Positions 44,667-50,919 of a stretch of DNA of 64,000 nucleotides are shown here, one piece after another. The position numbers and the translations under genes are program-made. The DNA is taken from NCBI GenBank assembly GCA_039091255.1, contig JAWCMQ010000001.1, positions 124,001 through 188,000 on the forward strand. The letters are read 5' to 3'. The notes under the pieces were generated by a model. It worked only from the letters and a program-made list of their open reading frames with translations, was not told the DNA's origin and made no database searches. The stretch comes from JAWCMQ01 sp039091255. GTDB taxonomy: Archaea; Aenigmatarchaeota; Aenigmatarchaeia; GW2011-AR5; JACRAC01. Numbering within the stretch: the first letter of the stretch is position 1; each line of letters begins with the position of its first letter.

Positions 44667-44823
44667 GTTCTCTTCCACATTAACTTATCGCCAGAGCTTT
44701 AAATCGTTGTCCGAAGCCCCGCTTGAGAAGGCAAGCTCCATCCGACAAAAGAACCGTATGCTGGGGGCGGATTAAGTAGCATAGCTTCGAACCACAGACT
44801 GCAGTGAACCCTGTGGATTTGGG

Positions 44824-45075
44824 CTAGTAAAGTATTCCTATGGCAATTCCGACAATCCCGATGACTATTGAAAATGCACCGACCAATCGCTTATTGCCCT
44901 TGCAACCGAGACAGCTTCCCAATCCGAGAGCTATTCCAAGTAGGAATGGCCAATCTCCAAAGAATGCCGTGATAAAACCCAGAATAGACACGACTATTCC
45001 AAGAACCCCGACATACATATATTGGTTCTCGTAATCCTGACTTTGCATGCGGAACACTTTTAGTTGCGCTTCCAT
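44824..45075 (-). CDS. Small membrane protein
   Basis: 83 residues with three hydrophobic segments (YVGVLGIVVSILGFITAFF, PFLLGIALGLGSCLG, FSIVIGIVGIAIGILY). A short cytoplasmic loop CKGNKR lies between the last two. No family recognised. It lies between the translation-factor-like gene and tRNA-Leu. Confidence 0.55.
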   Translation of the reverse strand: MEAQLKVFRMQSQDYENQYMYVGVLGIVVSILGFITAFFGDWPFLLGIALGLGSCLGCKGNKRLVGAFSIVIGIVGIAIGILY

Positions 45076-45170
45076 CGCATTAGCGGATTAGTCATCGGGC
45101 TTCTCCGAGGATGAACCGAGGTTCAAATCCTTTCAGATATGCCGGGGGTCGGATTTGAACCGACGAACCC

Positions 45171-45228
45171 AATCCTCACCCTTTGCTTTTCCGTGAACGC
45201 TTTTGCGAGCGGAGCGAGCAAACGGGTT
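45171..45228 (-). other. tRNA-Leu intron 4 (variable arm), 58 nt, shared-family intron
   Basis: Opens AACCCGTTTGC and carries AAAGCGTTCACGGAAAAG, a variant of the family core. Removal joins TCCCTTAG to GGGTTC, restoring a normal Leu variable arm. Confidence 0.75.
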
Positions 45229-45242
45229 CTAAGGGACAAGGT

Positions 45243-45279
45243 CCCTTAATCGCAATGCGACTTCTGAGCTTCGCATTTT
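45243..45279 (-). other. tRNA-Leu intron 3 (37/38), 37 nt
   Basis: Contains a perfect 7-bp hairpin AATGCGA / TCGCATT with a 10-nt loop. It lacks the shared family core. Confidence 0.65.
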
Positions 45280-45286
45280 CCTAAGC

Positions 45287-45302
45287 ATCGCATGCTTGGC
45301 AT
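45287..45302 (-). other. tRNA-Leu intron 2 (30/31), 16 nt
   Basis: Very short intron in the anticodon stem with an ATGC-CAA-GCAT hairpin. It depends on choosing the UAG reading of the anticodon. Confidence 0.6.
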
Positions 45303-45313
45303 CTTGCGCCTTT

Positions 45314-45474
45314 TTCTGTAAGCCCTTTTCCGATTTCATCGGAAAAGCGCTTGCGAAAACGGAAGCATGTTCGCTGCTTTCCTTTCCGCTAACGCTTGTC
45401 CGGAAGAGGTTGCGGAAAACGGAAGCAGACATGCTCCCTTCCTTTCCGTTAACGCTTTCCCCCGGAAAGGGTTA
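45314..45474 (-). other. tRNA-Leu intron 1 (D-loop), 161 nt, with internal duplication
   Basis: Starts TAACCCTTTCC. Contains two copies of the family core (AAGCGTTAACGGAAAGGAA and AAGCGTTAGCGGAAAGGAA), each followed by a CATG...GCTTCCGTTTTC segment, so it looks like a tandem duplication of a unit of about 65-70 nt. Edges uncertain by a few nt. Confidence 0.75.
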
Positions 45475-45518
45475 GACCAGACTTGGCTACCCCGGCTTAA
45501 GTGAACTTTCTTCAGCAG

Positions 45519-45532
45519 CATATTTAAAAGGT
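45519..45532 (-). promoter_or_regulatory. TATA box of tRNA-Leu
   Basis: CCTTTTAAATATG on the minus strand, about 25-35 nt before the first base of the tRNA. Confidence 0.5.
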
Positions 45533-45542
45533 GCGCAATCGG

Positions 45543-45641
45543 NNNNNNNNNNNNNNNNNNNNNNNNNNNNNNNNNNNNNNNNNNNNNNNNNNNNNNNNNN
45601 NNNNNNNNNNNNNNNNNNNNNNNNNNNNNNNNNNNNNNNNN
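45543..45641. other. Assembly gap, 99 N
   Basis: Unknown sequence. All three gaps in the window are exactly 99 N, so the size is a placeholder. Confidence 0.99.
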
Positions 45642-45643
45642 CG

Positions 45644-46129
45644 CTAGGCGTTCAAAGCGAACACGGAATAGTTCAGCGCCGCCGCAATCGTCACCCATGC
45701 GATGTATGGTATCATTGCATATGCCGCAGGCTTCGACACGAGATAAAATCTCCAAATCGTCGCAGCGATTGCAATCCACAAAAATATTATCCCGGCTAAG
45801 CCGTACAGCGGCGAGCGCAATCCGAAAAACAGAAACGACCAAAGCACATTGAGCGCAAACTGGGCGCAGAACATCTCAAGCGCCGGCTTGACGCCTTTTG
45901 CCTTCAACCCTTTGCCCCAGACAAGATAGAGCGCAATGCCCATCAGTATGAAAAGCGTCGTCCAAACGGGCCCGAATACCCAGTCAGGCGGAGTCCATGC
46001 TGGCTTTGCAAGCGAAGGATACCATTCGCCGATTGCGGGTGCCGTGAAGACCGAACCAAGTGAGCCGACGGCAATGCACAGAAATACAGAAGTGGCGAGC
46101 TTCCGCAAGTCGAGCGCTTTCTTCGCCAT
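45644..46129 (-). CDS. tspO: TspO/MBR family membrane protein
   Basis: 161 residues and five membrane helices with the TspO pattern: WYPSLAKPAWTPPDWVFGPVWT in the first loop and second helix, then ALYLVW, FALNVLWSFLFFGLRSP and a final WVTIAAALNYSVF. TspO binds porphyrins and affects tetrapyrrole or stress responses in bacteria; the archaeal role is unknown. The gene ends 2 nt from the assembly gap but has its stop codon. Confidence 0.9.
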   Translation of the reverse strand: MAKKALDLRKLATSVFLCIAVGSLGSVFTAPAIGEWYPSLAKPAWTPPDWVFGPVWTTLFILMGIALYLVWGKGLKAKGVKPALEMFCAQFALNVLWSFLFFGLRSPLYGLAGIIFLWIAIAATIWRFYLVSKPAAYAMIPYIAWVTIAAALNYSVFALNA

Positions 46130-46194
46130 GCTAGAAATAGCGCCTCTGCGATTAATAAATGCTCCCGAGGGGATTTGAACCCCTGTCCAGGCCT

Positions 46195-46277
46195 TTCTCC
46201 GTTTTCCGCCAGCGCTTTTCGTTGGACGCTGACAGCTCCTTTTCCGTTAACGCTTTTGCGCTAGCAAAAGGGTTACA
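46195..46277 (-). other. tRNA-Glu intron 2 (37/38), 83 nt, shared-family intron
   Basis: Contains two cores (GCGTTAACGGAAAAGG and GCGCTGGCGGAAAACGG) flanking a CTGTCAGCGTCC segment, and shares 31- and 22-nt identical blocks with tRNA-Lys intron 1. Confidence 0.8.
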
Positions 46278-46301
46278 CGAGAGGGCCTTATCCTTGACCG
46301 G

Positions 46302-46352
46302 GATGTCCAACCCGTTCCCGCTAACGCGCTTGCGCCAAAAGCGGAAAGGGTT
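46302..46352 (-). other. tRNA-Glu intron 1 (D-loop), 51 nt, shared-family intron
   Basis: Opens AACCCTTTCCGC and contains GCGCGTTAGCGGGAACGG, a diverged family core, with AACCC/GGGTT able to close its ends. Confidence 0.75.
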
Positions 46353-46430
46353 ACTAGACGACGGGAGCTTCTGCGAAGTTCCGCCTTGTCAAACTCCTGC
46401 AAGGAGTCTGATGCGATGGGTCTGCAATTC

Positions 46431-46484
46431 GCAGGTTAAGCAACTGCCTCGGACATACAGGGAGGCAAATGGCGCCTAACCTGC
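46431..46484 (-). ncRNA. Structured RNA element in the tRNA-Glu leader
   Basis: GCAGGTTA (46431-46438) pairs with TAACCTGC (46477-46484), 8 bp, and inside it TGCCTC (46445-46450) pairs with GAGGCA (46462-46467), separated by a 6/9-nt internal loop. The element begins close to the transcript start predicted from the minus-strand TATA at 46502-46514, so it should be transcribed ahead of tRNA-Glu. The nature is unknown; no ACA box or clear kink-turn is seen. Confidence 0.35.
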
Positions 46485-46501
46485 ATTCAGTTCATCCGCA
46501 G

Positions 46502-46514
46502 ACTTTATTTAAGC
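46502..46514 (-). promoter_or_regulatory. TATA box for the tRNA-Glu transcript
   Basis: GCTTAAATAAAG on the minus strand, the only clear TATA element upstream of tRNA-Glu. Confidence 0.45.
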
Positions 46515-46535
46515 ATTGCGCGCGTTCCTCCAAAC

Positions 46536-46546
46536 TTATAAATATA
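46536..46546 (+). promoter_or_regulatory. TATA box of the ZIP transporter gene
   Basis: TTATAAATATA lies about 27 nt before ATG 46567, fixing that start as leaderless. Confidence 0.6.
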
Positions 46547-46566
46547 CCGACCGCAATAAAATCCGC

Positions 46567-47352
46567 ATGGCATTTTCTACGTTAGCATACATCCTGATGT
46601 TCACCATTCTCGGGAGCTTCATTGGACTGGTGGGCGGCATACTGCTGCTCTACTGGCACCGCTTGGCGGTCCAGAGGATTTTCATCTATCTCGTGAATTT
46701 CGCAATCGGCGTGCTGCTGGGAGCTACATTCCTCGACCTGCTGCCCGAAGCAATTGAACTGTCGAGCGCAGAATCTGCGCTTGTCTTCACCTTCTGCGGC
46801 CTGCTGGCGTTCTTCCTGCTTGAGAAATTCATAACATGGCACTACTGCCATGAGCTCGTGTGCCGGAGCGAGAAGCACACGCACGTGCATCCGCGGCCTT
46901 TCAGCTATCTTCTTCTAGTCGGCGATACGGTCCACAATTTCATCGATGGCATAATAATCGCTGTGGCGTTCCTTATGGACATCCCGCTTGGCATCATTGC
47001 GTCTCTTGCCGTATTCTTCCATGAGATACCGCAAGAAATCGCTGATTTCGGCATGATGCTTTATGCGAAAATGAAAAAGCCGAAAATACTGTTCTACAAC
47101 GTTCTGTCAGCTGTAGCCGCGCTGGTAGGAGCGGTCGGAACATATTTCTTTGCGCCGCACATTCATGGGCTCGTCCCGGCAGCCGCGGCATTTGCGGCTG
47201 GTGGATTCATTTACATAGCTCTCGCAGACTTGGCTCCAGAAACGCATCCGGATAATATTCGCATAAGGGCGATAGAAATTTCTCTGCAAACGCTGTTCGT
47301 TTTCATCGGCGTCTGCGTCATATTTGCGCTTGGGAAGCTTCTCGGAGCGTAA
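46567..47352 (+). CDS. ZIP-family metal ion transporter
   Basis: 261 residues, eight membrane helices with a His-rich loop (EKHTHVHPRP). Helix IV has VGDTVHNFIDGIIIAVAF and helix V has FFHEIPQEIADFG, the ZIP metal-binding pair, so it should carry Zn2+ or a similar divalent ion. The TATA box at 46536-46546 sets the ATG at 46567 (MAFSTLAYIL). It is followed by a T-rich terminator and an inverted repeat. Confidence 0.92.
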   Translation: MAFSTLAYILMFTILGSFIGLVGGILLLYWHRLAVQRIFIYLVNFAIGVLLGATFLDLLPEAIELSSAESALVFTFCGLLAFFLLEKFITWHYCHELVCRSEKHTHVHPRPFSYLLLVGDTVHNFIDGIIIAVAFLMDIPLGIIASLAVFFHEIPQEIADFGMMLYAKMKKPKILFYNVLSAVAALVGAVGTYFFAPHIHGLVPAAAAFAAGGFIYIALADLAPETHPDNIRIRAIEISLQTLFVFIGVCVIFALGKLLGA

Positions 47353-47410
47353 ATGCGCATCAATCATAGTTGCGGCGCGGATGCGACTAAAAATCTGCCA
47401 AATTAGCATC

Positions 47411-47423
47411 GATGATTATCATC
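47411..47423. promoter_or_regulatory. 6-1-6 palindrome, possible metalloregulator site
   Basis: GATGATTATCATC is a perfect 6-1-6 inverted repeat recalling the spacing of Fur-type sites. It lies between the ZIP gene and the promoter of a small zinc-ribbon gene. Confidence 0.3.
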
Positions 47424-47430
47424 ATCTTCG

Positions 47431-47448
47431 ATTTTTTTCGGAAAAAAT
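47431..47448 (+). terminator. T-tract terminator of the ZIP gene
   Basis: A run of seven T followed by CGG and six A forms an A/T hairpin about 80 nt after the ZIP stop codon. Confidence 0.4.
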
Positions 47449-47469
47449 TGCGCAAAAAAATTCGCTAAA

Positions 47470-47479
47470 CTATAAATAT
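47470..47479 (+). promoter_or_regulatory. TATA box of the small zinc-ribbon gene
   Basis: CTATAAATAT lies about 38 nt before ATG 47509; transcript start predicted near 47497. Confidence 0.5.
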
Positions 47480-47508
47480 GACTTGCGCACATCAAGATAT
47501 TTGATTTT

Positions 47509-47691
47509 ATGAAGCTCTCCATCGCAAAGTGTTGCCGTTGCAACCGCGCGCGACTCGTGGACAACGTCAACGGGCGATGGATATGCTTCGCATGCAAGCA
47601 GCGCCTCGGCAAAGCCGTGCTGCGAGACATAAAGCTTGGTGCTGCGCTGCCCCCAGAAGTTCCGATGGCAGCGAAACTAAGCTTCCGATAA
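47509..47691 (+). CDS. Small zinc-ribbon protein
   Basis: 60 residues, basic, with CCRCNR and CFACKQ pairs spaced as in a single zinc ribbon (residues 8-30). It has its own clear TATA box. It may bind nucleic acid or act as a small transcription or translation accessory protein. No specific family recognised. It converges on the THUMP gene. Confidence 0.65.
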   Translation: MKLSIAKCCRCNRARLVDNVNGRWICFACKQRLGKAVLRDIKLGAALPPEVPMAAKLSFR

Positions 47692-47710
47692 GCTTCTACA
47701 AATCGCACGA

Positions 47711-48229
47711 CTACCTCAAATTGCTTGCGTCAAGAACTTCATCCGCAGCCAGCAAAGAGCAACCAGTCTTCTTGCCGAGTATCTCTACCTTGATGATAAG
47801 TTGAGGATTTTTCAAATCCACTTTTGGCTTGCTTATGTGCTCTGTAAGCTTCAATATCAAATCCGTTGCACTTGCTTTTTCGAAGTGCCGCTTCACGAGG
47901 TCCATTTTCCAGCTTTTCGCTGGATCCATTTTCTTATCGAAGTCTTTCATAACCTTGCCTATTGCGGCAACGTCAGTCTTGACCCAAACGTCTATCGGTA
48001 CCCATCGGTAGGTGTATACGAACTGGCCGGGATTTGCTTTGCCGAATTTGGCAAGCTGTCTCACAACCTCCCGTGGGTCTTTCTTCGTCCGCAGAAGAAA
48101 TACACCTTCTATCTTCGACTCTAAGAATTTTGCGTCCTCGCCTGAACTTCTGAGAAGTGTCCGAGCTTCATCTTCTGCCCGCGCAGCATGGGCTGGGTTG
48201 TAAGTCACTAAAAGGTTTGCTTCAGCCAC
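47711..48229 (-). CDS. THUMP-domain protein (Tan1-like)
   Basis: 172 residues. The opening NLLVTYNPAHAARAEDEARTLL and the later GKANPGQFVYTYRWVPIDVWVK with DLVKRHFEKAS match the THUMP domain that binds the tRNA acceptor end. In eukaryotes Tan1 helps acetylate tRNA-Ser and tRNA-Leu. It begins with GTG 48229, TATA element CACCTTAAATAACTT at 48254-48268. The first 85 or so nt of the gene recur after the gap (see the duplicate feature). Confidence 0.82.
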   Translation of the reverse strand: MAEANLLVTYNPAHAARAEDEARTLLRSSGEDAKFLESKIEGVFLLRTKKDPREVVRQLAKFGKANPGQFVYTYRWVPIDVWVKTDVAAIGKVMKDFDKKMDPAKSWKMDLVKRHFEKASATDLILKLTEHISKPKVDLKNPQLIIKVEILGKKTGCSLLAADEVLDASNLR

Positions 48230-48271
48230 AGAATCACCGAGCCTACTTTTGCTCTAAGTTATTTAAGGTGC
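48144..48271. repeat. 128-bp sequence duplicated across the assembly gap, copy 1
   Basis: 5' end of the THUMP gene and its promoter. Identical as far as can be read to 48371-48498, on the other side of the 99-N gap. Most likely two overlapping contig ends that were not merged. Confidence 0.9.
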
Positions 48272-48370
48272 NNNNNNNNNNNNNNNNNNNNNNNNNNNNN
48301 NNNNNNNNNNNNNNNNNNNNNNNNNNNNNNNNNNNNNNNNNNNNNNNNNNNNNNNNNNNNNNNNNNNNNN
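48272..48370. other. Assembly gap, 99 N (probably spurious)
   Basis: Flanked by two copies of the same 128 bp, so the true sequence probably has one copy and no gap. Confidence 0.95.
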
Positions 48371-48498
48371 GAACTTCTGAGAAGTGTCCGAGCTTCATCT
48401 TCTGCCCGCGCAGCATGGGCTGGGTTGTAAGTCACTAAAAGGTTTGCTTCAGCCACAGAATCACCGAGCCTACTTTTGCTCTAAGTTATTTAAGGTGC
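48371..48498. repeat. 128-bp sequence duplicated across the assembly gap, copy 2
   Basis: Same sequence as 48144-48271. The truncated THUMP reading frame starting at 48456 is therefore an artefact rather than a second gene. Confidence 0.9.
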
Positions 48499-48534
48499 CG
48501 CAACGACGTTTAACTAAACCCAGAAGTGATAACA

Positions 48535-49335
48535 ATGCCGAAGCGCTCACCAATCAACGCACCCTTTGTGCTCGCGGTGTTCGTTTCAGGCGTGATACTG
48601 GGAACCGTTCTTGCATGCAACCTTCTGCTCATAGTCGGTTTGCCAGCGCAAAGCGCAGCGCCCACAGCCACGCCGTCTCAGCCTGTGGCGATTGTTCAGC
48701 CACGTTCGGCATCTGCGCGCATTGTCGGAATATCGGCAGAAACAGGCGAAGGTATCTTGGGAACGGCAACAGTTGAGCTCGTGCCTGGTCGCGGCCGCAT
48801 CCTCATCAGCACAAACCCATTCATAGAGCCAGACACCCAGCAATCCGTTGGCGTCGCTAAAGCCGTTGCTGAAAATTTCACTGGGCTGTCGCTAGAAACT
48901 GTAGATATAATTGCCTCATTCAACCTTCCTGACGAAGACCTCGAAGGTCAGGTTATAGGTGGCCCATCCGCTGGAGCCGCGCTGGCGCTTGCAATTGCGG
49001 CAGCTGCGCAGAACAAATCTGTCCGGCGCGATGTGGCAATAACAGGTGCGATTCTTCCTAACGGCAAAATCGGTGCGGTAGGCGGAATTTTGGAAAAAGC
49101 GCGGGCAGCCGGCAAAGCAGGGATGGCGCTTTTCATCGTCCCGCACGGCCAATCAGAAACGCGCTACTACGAGAAAACTGAAGAGCGTCAGACGATGAAC
49201 GGCTTCTCCATACTCCGAATCTCATACGTTCCTCGTACGCTGACGCTAAACGATTACACCAAGCAATGGAACATGACAACTGTGGAAGCATATGACATAT
49301 CTGAAGCTGCGCGATACGCAATAACCTCAAAGTAG
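48535..49335 (+). CDS. Lon-like (S16) membrane-anchored protease
   Basis: 266 residues. An N-terminal signal anchor (VLAVFVSGVILGTVLACNLLLIVGL) is followed by a Thr/Pro-rich linker. The S16 protease domain has catalytic serine in IGGPSAGAALAL and lysine in VGGILEKARAAGKAG. No ATPase domain is present, so it resembles archaeal S16 proteins of the outer membrane face. ATG 48535 is preferred to the GTG at 48526. A TATA-like CGTTTAACTAAA is about 25 nt upstream. Confidence 0.87.
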   Translation: MPKRSPINAPFVLAVFVSGVILGTVLACNLLLIVGLPAQSAAPTATPSQPVAIVQPRSASARIVGISAETGEGILGTATVELVPGRGRILISTNPFIEPDTQQSVGVAKAVAENFTGLSLETVDIIASFNLPDEDLEGQVIGGPSAGAALALAIAAAAQNKSVRRDVAITGAILPNGKIGAVGGILEKARAAGKAGMALFIVPHGQSETRYYEKTEERQTMNGFSILRISYVPRTLTLNDYTKQWNMTTVEAYDISEAARYAITSK

Positions 49336-49412
49336 AGGCTTGCGCGATGGCAAAATTTGCCAAAAGGTTGAAGCTATTGCTGGCCGCCTTTTCTTCGGCC
49401 ATCTACCACAAT

Positions 49413-49422
49413 GCTTATATAC
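49413..49422 (+). promoter_or_regulatory. TATA box of sepF
   Basis: GCTTATATAC, about 55-60 nt before ATG 49476, giving a leader of roughly 35 nt. Confidence 0.5.
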
Positions 49423-49443
49423 CGTCCGCAGGGCTTATCTTTT

Positions 49444-49459
49444 GCCCGCCCAAGCGGGC
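49444..49459 (+). promoter_or_regulatory. Hairpin in the sepF leader
   Basis: GCCCGC (49444-49449) and GCGGGC (49454-49459) form a 6-bp GC hairpin with a 4-nt loop, just before the GGTGAG ribosome-binding site. Confidence 0.45.
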
Positions 49460-49475
49460 GCAACGGTGAGCGCGA

Positions 49476-49799
49476 ATGCTGCAGAGTCTTAAGACTGTTT
49501 TGGGAGGTTTGGAGCAAGATTACGCTGAGCTTGTGCAGGAAGAGGAAGGCGCAAGCAAGCTGCAAATAGTGGTAGACCGCGTCGAGTCCTTTACGGATGC
49601 GGACCGCGTAATTCACAACTTGCGCGAAGGGAAGGTCGTATTCGCAAAAATCGGCGAGTTTCGAAATACAAACATCGACGAACTGCGCCGAACGGTATCA
49701 AAGATAAAAACGATTTGCCGTGCGATGGACGGCGACATCGTAGCCGTAGCGAACGAGTGGCTCATCGTCACGCCGCCCGCGGCAGCAGTCGCAAAGTAA
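49476..49799 (+). CDS. sepF: SepF cell-division protein
   Basis: 107 residues of the SepF (DUF552) family, which anchors FtsZ to the membrane in archaea. An N-terminal helix (MLQSLKTVLGGLEQDYAEL) could act as the membrane-targeting part. The core has IVVDRVESFTDADRVIHNLREGKVVFAKIG and ends CRAMDGDIVAVANEWLIVTPP. Its own promoter and a structured leader suggest separate regulation. Confidence 0.92.
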   Translation: MLQSLKTVLGGLEQDYAELVQEEEGASKLQIVVDRVESFTDADRVIHNLREGKVVFAKIGEFRNTNIDELRRTVSKIKTICRAMDGDIVAVANEWLIVTPPAAAVAK

Positions 49800-50024
49800 G
49801 GGTCCTTCAGGAAGGGGGTGAAGGAAAGGGCTTATACATCGCACGGGCAGTGAACCGTGCCACGCTTCCAGCCTGAATTCGACAGGTACAAGCATCATCG
49901 CGACGCTGCGGACGCAATCGTCATGGCTACTGGCATCAAATTCAGGCTTGCAGCTCCGCCTTCTGCCCCCTCCCTTTTTCCGCTTTATCCTCGCTTTATT
50001 AATCCTCACCTTCTCAATTACTGC

Positions 50025-50687
50025 ATGATAGACTTCAACAAGATGATAGACCGCTTCCTTTTCCGCGAGCAGTCGCCGAAGCAAGCAGGTCGCTATTACC
50101 CGTCTGAAATAGGCTCATGCCTGCGCAAAGTGTGGTACTCCTACCGATTCCCGCAAAGCGTGCAGCCACGCCTGCTGAAGATTTTCGAACTCGGCAACAT
50201 TCTGCACGACTTCGTCGTAAAGGTCATGCAATCCGAGAAGAACTCCGAAGTCGAGCTGCTACAATTCGAAGTGCCGATAAAGCTGGAAGTTGAGGATTTC
50301 GTCATATCGGGCCGCATAGACGACCTCCTGCTCTTGAAGGCGAACGGCAAGCAACTGCTAGTGGAAGTCAAGTCCTGCAAAGCCGTATCGTTTGTCCGTG
50401 AGGCGCAGCCCCATCATGCGATGCAGCTGCAGTTCTACATGCACGCGACGGGCGTACACGACGGCATTCTATTATATATCGACCGCTCCACCCTCGAATC
50501 GAAGGTCTTCACAATCCCATACAACCCCGTGCGGGCATCGGAGATAATATTGCGCTTCAAGACCCTTCACACGGCACTTGCGCAAAGCATATTGCCCATG
50601 GCCGAGGCCAAGTTCAATCCGCATATGTCATGGATGTGCAAGTTCTGCGAATACAAAGAAAAGTGCGACAAGAACTCGAAAGAGTAA
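50025..50687 (+). CDS. PD-(D/E)XK nuclease (Cas4/RecB-like)
   Basis: 220 residues. The nuclease core shows ISGRIDDLLLLKANGKQLLVEVKSCKAV (D ... ExK) and the QxxxY motif MQLQFYMHA. One cysteine near residue 31 (SEIGSCLRKVWY) and CKFCEYKEKC at the C-terminus could bind a 4Fe-4S cluster as in Cas4. No cas genes or CRISPR array are nearby. The start is ATG 50025, about 28 nt after a TTTATTAAT element; a longer frame extends upstream to a GTG at 49857 without homology. Confidence 0.82.
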   Translation: MIDFNKMIDRFLFREQSPKQAGRYYPSEIGSCLRKVWYSYRFPQSVQPRLLKIFELGNILHDFVVKVMQSEKNSEVELLQFEVPIKLEVEDFVISGRIDDLLLLKANGKQLLVEVKSCKAVSFVREAQPHHAMQLQFYMHATGVHDGILLYIDRSTLESKVFTIPYNPVRASEIILRFKTLHTALAQSILPMAEAKFNPHMSWMCKFCEYKEKCDKNSKE

Positions 50688-50704
50688 AATAAAAAAGAAG
50701 AAGA

Positions 50705-50875
50705 TTACAGATCTATCGCTCTAACGGTCTTGCGGCCGTTGCCTTTTGCCCTCTTGACAGCCATCGCGACCTTGTTCTCGATGACCTTTTCCAAGCCTTG
50801 CACAAAGTCGCCGGCGGTCTTCATCTTCTCCTTTTTCACGAGGGCTTTTATCTTGGATGCAACTACCAGTGCCAT
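50705..50875 (-). CDS. Single histone-fold protein (archaeal, DUF1931-like)
   Basis: 56 residues (MALVVASKIKALVKKEKM ...). The helix pattern and the end AVKRAKGNGRKTVRAIDL match small archaeal histone-fold proteins. Basic and short, it probably binds DNA as a dimer. ATG 50875 with GGGTGA upstream; the much longer open frame is not coding. It is divergent from dCMP deaminase. Confidence 0.8.
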   Translation of the reverse strand: MALVVASKIKALVKKEKMKTAGDFVQGLEKVIENKVAMAVKRAKGNGRKTVRAIDL

Positions 50876-50908
50876 CAGTTCACCCAAAACCATATGCCTT
50901 TCTGGCTT

Positions 50909-50919
50909 TTTAAGCATGC
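50909..50919. promoter_or_regulatory. Palindromic TATA element shared by the histone-fold and dCMP deaminase genes
   Basis: GCTTTTTAAGC reads as a TATA box on both strands, about 27-34 nt from each start codon. Confidence 0.5.

Larger units (their letters stand above)
45140..45496 (-). tRNA. tRNA-Leu(UAG) with four predicted introns
   Basis: The 357-nt gene has acceptor GCCGGGG (45490-45496) pairing with CCCCGGC (45141-45147), with discriminator A at 45140 (T on plus). Exons: 45475-45496, 45303-45313 (AAAGGCGCAAG), 45280-45286 (G31, C32 T33, anticodon TAG, G37), 45229-45242 (A38, CCTTG, TCCCTTAG) and 45140-45170 (GGGTTC plus T arm). Splicing gives 84 nt plus discriminator with D stem GCC/GGC, anticodon stem CAAGG/CCTTG, and a Leu-type variable arm TCCCTTAGGGGTTC. 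A TATA element CTTTTAAATATG lies about 30 nt upstream. An alternative reading with anticodon CAG is possible but would give A37, unusual for Leu. Confidence 0.8.
46160..46368 (-). tRNA. tRNA-Glu(CUC) with two introns (D-loop and 37/38)
   Basis: Acceptor GCTCCCG (46362-46368) pairs with CGGGAGC (46161-46167), discriminator A. Exon 1 runs to GTCTAGT (D stem plus start of D loop, 46353). After a 51-nt intron comes CCGGTCAA and D stem GGAT, anticodon stem AGGCC, C32 T33, anticodon CTC (46280-46282), G37. An 83-nt intron follows, then A38, GGCCT, a 4-nt variable loop and T arm AGGGG TTCAAAT CCCCT. The spliced form is a typical archaeal tRNA-Glu. Its promoter is about 135 nt upstream (TATA 46502-46514), leaving a long structured leader. 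Confidence 0.87.

Noticed and set aside
44780..44822. CCACAG...CTGTGG hairpin with a TTCGAA-like loop considered as a broken tRNA
   Set aside because: No acceptor stem or anticodon arm could be assembled around it.
45112..45135. T-arm-like GAGGTTCAAATCC on the plus strand
   Set aside because: The flanking bases do not make a 5-bp stem and no acceptor or D arm can be found. Probably chance next to tRNA-Leu.
46431..46484. Two-tier stem considered as an H/ACA guide RNA
   Set aside because: No ACA follows the lower stem on either strand and no kink-turn is seen in the upper stem, so only an unclassified structure is claimed.
48259..48456. Second short copy of the THUMP gene running into the gap
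   Set aside because: It is the duplicated contig end (48371-48498) read through N bases, not a real gene.
49857..50024. N-terminal extension of the nuclease from GTG 49857
   Set aside because: The extra 56 residues do not resemble the family, and a TATA-like element at about 49992-50003 points to a start at 50025.
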